Shown here: piece after piece, positions 37,764 to 41,023 of the stretch
How the letters are laid out: every line of letters starts with the position of its first letter
How positions within the stretch are numbered: position 1 is the stretch's first letter
Notes under the pieces: model-generated
Told to the model about the DNA's origin: nothing
Database searches by the model: none
Seen by the model: only the letters and a program-made list of their open reading frames with translations
DNA from: an uncultured Algibacter sp.
Lineage (GTDB): Bacteria > Bacteroidota > Bacteroidia > Flavobacteriales > Flavobacteriaceae
Assembly: GCA_938003745.1 (NCBI GenBank)
Contig: CALKXS010000076.1
Location: 1 to 41,023 of the forward strand
Length of the DNA stretch: 41,023 bases
Direction of reading: 5' to 3'
Position numbers and translations under genes: made by a program

Positions 37764-40310
37764 ATGGATGATAATTTTTCCCCAAGAGTAAAAGATGTAA
37801 TTGCATACAGCAAAGAAGAAGCATTGCGCCTAGGACATGATTTTATTGGCACAGAGCATTTAATGCTTGGGCTTTTAAGAAATGGAAATGGTAAGGCTAT
37901 TAATATTTTAAGCACGTTTGATATTGATTTAAACCATTTGAGACGTAAAGTTGAAATATTAAGCCCTGCAAATCCTAATATAGCAGTATCTTTTAATGAA
38001 AAAAAGAATTTACATCTTACAAGACAAGCTGAACGTGCGTTGAAAACAACGTTCCTAGAAGCTAAACTATTTCAAAGTACATCAATAAATACAGCTCATT
38101 TATTATTATGTATCTTAAGAAATGAAAACGACCCTACAACAAAACTTTTAAATAAGTTTAAAGTTGATTATGACAATGTAAAAGAACAATTTAAATTTAT
38201 GATTACAAACGATAACGACTATATAGAACCTAAAGCAGAATCTTTCCCAGAAGATAGCACTAGTTCGGAAGATACACCAAAAGACAATGCTTTTAATACA
38301 CCAGCTAGTAAAGCGAACAAGAAGTCTAAAACACCAGTTTTGGATAATTTTGGACGTGATTTAACAGCTTTTGCCGAAGAAGGGAAACTTGACCCTGTTG
38401 TTGGTAGAGAAAAAGAAATACAACGCGTCTCGCAAATTTTGAGTCGACGTAAAAAAAATAACCCACTTTTAATTGGAGAACCAGGAGTTGGCAAATCTGC
38501 CATAGCAGAAGGTTTAGCACTTAGAATTGTAAAACGAAAAGTGTCGAGAATACTATTCAACAAACGTGTTGTAACTTTAGATTTAGCAAGTTTAGTTGCC
38601 GGTACTAAATACCGTGGGCAATTTGAAGAGCGTATGAAAGCGGTAATGAATGAACTTGAAAAAAATGATGATATTATTTTATTCATCGACGAAATTCATA
38701 CCATTGTTGGAGCTGGTGGAGCAACAGGAAGTTTAGACGCTTCAAACATGCTTAAACCCGCCTTAGCAAGAGGAGAAATTCAATGTATTGGAGCTACAAC
38801 ACTTGATGAGTATAGACAATACATAGAAAAAGATGGCGCTTTAGAACGTCGTTTTCAAAAGGTTACTGTTGAGCCAACTAGTGTTGAGGAGACTATTGAG
38901 ATTCTTAATAATATAAAAGGTAAATACGAAGAACATCACAATGTTGATTATACACAAAAAGCCATTGAATCTTGTGTTAAATTAACAAATAGATATATGA
39001 CTGATAGATTCTTACCAGACAAAGCCATTGATGCTTTAGATGAAGCTGGATCTCGTGTACATATAACCAATATAGATGTCCCTAAACAAATCATTGAGTT
39101 AGAAAAACAACTTGAAGACATTAAAGAGAGTAAAAATGTTGTTGTTAGAAAACAAAAGTATGAAGAAGCTGCAAAACTTAGAGATGATGAAAAACGCATC
39201 GAAAAAGAATTGGCCATTGCTCAAGAAAAATGGGAAGAAGACACGAAACAACATCGTGAAGTTGTAACAGAAGACAACGTTGCAGATGTAGTTTCTATGA
39301 TGACTGGCGTTCCTGTAAACAGAATCGCACAAACAGAAATTAATAAACTAGCCGAATTACCAAACCTTATAAAAGGTAAAGTTATTGGTCAAGATGAAGC
39401 TGTTGCTAAGGTTGTTAAAGCCATACAACGTAACCGTGCTGGACTTAAAGACCCTAACAAACCAATTGGTTCGTTTATATTTTTAGGACAAACTGGTGTT
39501 GGTAAAACACAACTTGCCAAAGTATTATCTAAAGAGTTATTTGATTCTGAAGATTCACTTGTTAGAATAGACATGAGTGAATATATGGAGAAGTTTGCTA
39601 TATCTAGATTAGTAGGAGCACCTCCAGGATACGTAGGTTATGAAGAAGGCGGACAGCTTACCGAAAAAGTAAGACGTAAACCTTATGCTGTTATTCTTTT
39701 AGATGAAATTGAAAAAGCACATCCAGATGTATTCAATATGCTACTTCAAGTTTTAGATGACGGACATTTAACTGATAGTCTTGGACGAAAAATTGATTTT
39801 AGAAATACTATTATCATTATGACTTCAAATATTGGAGCTCGTAAATTAAAAGATTTTGGAACTGGTATTGGATTTGGAACTGCTTCCCAAAAAGCACAAG
39901 AGGATGCCAATGCTGTAAAAGTTATTGAAAGCGCTTTAAAGAAATCTTTTGCCCCTGAATTTTTAAATAGAATTGATGATGTAGTTGTCTTTAATGCTTT
40001 AGAAAGAGAAGATATTAATAAAATTATTGATATTGAATTAGAAAAACTTTTAAATAGAATTAAAGGTTTAGGGTATAATTTAACACTTACAGAAAGCGCT
40101 AAAGATTATATTGCAGACAAAGGTTTTGATAAACAATACGGTGCAAGACCACTTAAAAGAGCTATTCAAAAGTATGTTGAAGATGCTTTAGCCGAAGAAA
40201 TTGTAGCATCTAAACTTCAAGATGGCGACAACATAACAATAGATTTAGATAAGAAAACTGAAGAATTAAGTATTTCTATTGATAAAACTGAAAAGCCTAC
40301 TGAATCTTAA
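37764..40310 (+). CDS. clpC: ATP-dependent Clp protease ATP-binding subunit ClpC
   Basis: A AAA+ unfoldase that feeds damaged proteins to ClpP. From the start chosen here it has 848 residues; an ATG 21 nt upstream (37743) would add MQKEPKF, but family members begin MDDNFSPRVKDVIAYSKEE. Domains in order: the Clp N domain (about 1-140), AAA1 with Walker A GEPGVGKS (near 235), a UVR segment (VRKQKYEEAAKLRDDEKRIE, near 460) diagnostic of ClpC, AAA2 with Walker A GQTGVGKT (near 575), and the C-terminal D2-small domain (KQYGARPLKRAIQKYVED). The GIGFGT sequence near 713 fits the ClpP-docking loop. Transcription is divergent from gyrA. Confidence 0.95.
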   Translation: MDDNFSPRVKDVIAYSKEEALRLGHDFIGTEHLMLGLLRNGNGKAINILSTFDIDLNHLRRKVEILSPANPNIAVSFNEKKNLHLTRQAERALKTTFLEAKLFQSTSINTAHLLLCILRNENDPTTKLLNKFKVDYDNVKEQFKFMITNDNDYIEPKAESFPEDSTSSEDTPKDNAFNTPASKANKKSKTPVLDNFGRDLTAFAEEGKLDPVVGREKEIQRVSQILSRRKKNNPLLIGEPGVGKSAIAEGLALRIVKRKVSRILFNKRVVTLDLASLVAGTKYRGQFEERMKAVMNELEKNDDIILFIDEIHTIVGAGGATGSLDASNMLKPALARGEIQCIGATTLDEYRQYIEKDGALERRFQKVTVEPTSVEETIEILNNIKGKYEEHHNVDYTQKAIESCVKLTNRYMTDRFLPDKAIDALDEAGSRVHITNIDVPKQIIELEKQLEDIKESKNVVVRKQKYEEAAKLRDDEKRIEKELAIAQEKWEEDTKQHREVVTEDNVADVVSMMTGVPVNRIAQTEINKLAELPNLIKGKVIGQDEAVAKVVKAIQRNRAGLKDPNKPIGSFIFLGQTGVGKTQLAKVLSKELFDSEDSLVRIDMSEYMEKFAISRLVGAPPGYVGYEEGGQLTEKVRRKPYAVILLDEIEKAHPDVFNMLLQVLDDGHLTDSLGRKIDFRNTIIIMTSNIGARKLKDFGTGIGFGTASQKAQEDANAVKVIESALKKSFAPEFLNRIDDVVVFNALEREDINKIIDIELEKLLNRIKGLGYNLTLTESAKDYIADKGFDKQYGARPLKRAIQKYVEDALAEEIVASKLQDGDNITIDLDKKTEELSISIDKTEKPTES

Positions 40311-40325
40311 ACAAGAAATTTATTC

Positions 40326-40377
40326 TGTAAAAACAAAAAAGCTCGAAAATTAATTTTCGAGCTTTTTTGTTTTTACA
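40326..40377. terminator. Bidirectional terminator, 52-nt perfect palindrome
   Basis: The whole of 40326-40377 is self-complementary, with a GC-containing core (GCTCGAAAATTAATTTTCGAGC) flanked by A-rich and T-rich arms. It lies between convergent clpC and the next minus-strand gene. Confidence 0.9.
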
Positions 40378-40391
40378 AGTAGAAAGAAGAA

Positions 40392-40826
40392 TTAATCAAA
40401 AAACTCATCATCTAGTGAGTAATCAAATGTTCCTGTAACTTGAAATGGACCTTCTTCAGAATCATCATCATCGTTAACTAGAATATATTCAAATTTAAAT
40501 GTTCCTTCAATAATTTTATCTTCTAAACTAAACTTAGAAATAGTAATTTCTCCTACTTTATCTACAACACTAATATTTGCGTCTCTATCTATTCCAAAAA
40601 AAGTATAATAACACACCCCTTCAAACACATCATAAAGTACATAAGTCCCTTCTTTCCAATAAATACTAGGTATTTTAAGATTGATTTCCCTATCAGTGAG
40701 ACTAATAGTAGTAGGGTTTTTATACCCACTATTACCTTGAATAACTAAATAATCATCATCCGATCTAGTAAAAGAATCATTTACAGATGCTCCTCCAGGA
40801 AAAAACAAATAACCATTTGGTTTCAT
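40392..40826 (-). CDS. Hypothetical protein, probably N-terminally truncated
   Basis: A 144-residue beta-rich protein with regular strands (YLVIQGNSGY, then TTISLTDREINLKIP, then GEITISKFSLEDKIIEGTFKFEYI) and an acidic DDDDSEEG loop. The alternation and the IEGTF pattern recall small Bacteroidota lipoproteins with a DUF6252-like fold, but the signal peptide expected of those is absent. The frame extends only seven codons (SETYND then Met) upstream before a TAG, and an IS30 fragment starts 65 nt away. Loss of the 5' end by insertion or deletion is likely. No function can be assigned. Confidence 0.6.
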   Translation of the reverse strand: MKPNGYLFFPGGASVNDSFTRSDDDYLVIQGNSGYKNPTTISLTDREINLKIPSIYWKEGTYVLYDVFEGVCYYTFFGIDRDANISVVDKVGEITISKFSLEDKIIEGTFKFEYILVNDDDDSEEGPFQVTGTFDYSLDDEFFD

Positions 40827-40890
40827 ATCGTTATACGTTTCGCTCTATTCAATAACTTAACGCAACAAATCAAAATTATAGGTTTGTAAA

Positions 40891-40986
40891 ATGAGTAAAA
40901 TAAAACATCGAAAATTATCTCTTAAAGAAAGAATCATCATAGAGACTTTATTAAAGGAAAATAAGACTCTAACTATAAAAGTATAG
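40891..40986 (+). pseudogene. IS30-family transposase N-terminal fragment
   Basis: The frame gives 31 codons beginning MSKIKHRKLSLKERIIIETL and ending at a TAG at 40984-40986. This is the start of IS30-type transposases, which open with a helix-turn-helix (LSLEERIxIExLL). The stop and the unlike sequence after it indicate a broken copy, although the element may continue beyond the window in another frame. Confidence 0.7.
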
Positions 40987-41023
40987 TAGTAACTACAACA
41001 AAAATACCAGAAAATATAGAGTA

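Noticed and set aside
38219-38686. 155-residue minus-strand ORF inside clpC
   Set aside because: It is antisense to the ClpC N-domain linker and AAA1; the composition is a shadow of the real frame.

Overview
The window is AT-rich chromosomal DNA from a member of the Bacteroidota, most likely a marine Flavobacteriaceae. The evidence is a SusC/SusD pair, TAnnTTTG-type -7 promoter boxes, weak ribosome-binding sites, the ftsK-lolA and gyrA-TPR gene orders, and carbohydrate genes suited to sulfated galactans.

Layout. (1) 1-760: the 5' end of an IS1595-type transposase, a small orphan ORF and a gene-free stretch. (2) 760-12700: housekeeping genes. katG (-) and tpx (+) are divergent peroxide-defence genes. 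They are followed by dgkA, ftsK, lolA, an LptF/LptG permease and ribB with a degenerate GTP cyclohydrolase II-like tail, then a DegT/DnrJ aminotransferase and a nitroreductase on the minus strand. (3) 12777-12971: tRNA-Ser(UGA) with promoter and terminator. (4) 13010-19828: a type I restriction-modification island read as hsdM-hsdS-abi-hsdR. hsdM carries a probable internal deletion and a frameshift, hsdR carries one in-frame stop, while hsdS and the HEPN-type abortive-infection gene are intact. The abi gene has its own promoter and a leader that can fold into two hairpins. (5) 20112-21449: an exonuclease/GIY-YIG fusion.

(6) 21457-33470: a polysaccharide utilisation locus on the minus strand. 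It holds a GH110-type alpha-1,3-galactosidase with two in-frame stops, SusC, SusD, a small surface lipoprotein, an S1 sulfatase, a decayed lactonase fused to an IS30 remnant, and an intact GH110-type enzyme. A sulfated substrate containing alpha-1,3-linked galactose (carrageenan-like) is inferred. (7) 33707-40310: a TPR protein and gyrA on the minus strand, divergent from clpC. (8) 40392-end: an N-terminally curtailed protein next to an IS30 N-terminal fragment.

Two themes stand out. Decay is frequent: hsdR, hsdM, a GH110 gene, the lactonase and the IS30 copies are broken, mostly by single lesions that leave long readable frames. The same structured intergenic repeat also occurs twice, once between hsdM and hsdS and once between the nitroreductase and aminotransferase genes. 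The best candidate for unusual biology is the abi gene with its structured leader, preserved inside a dying restriction system.
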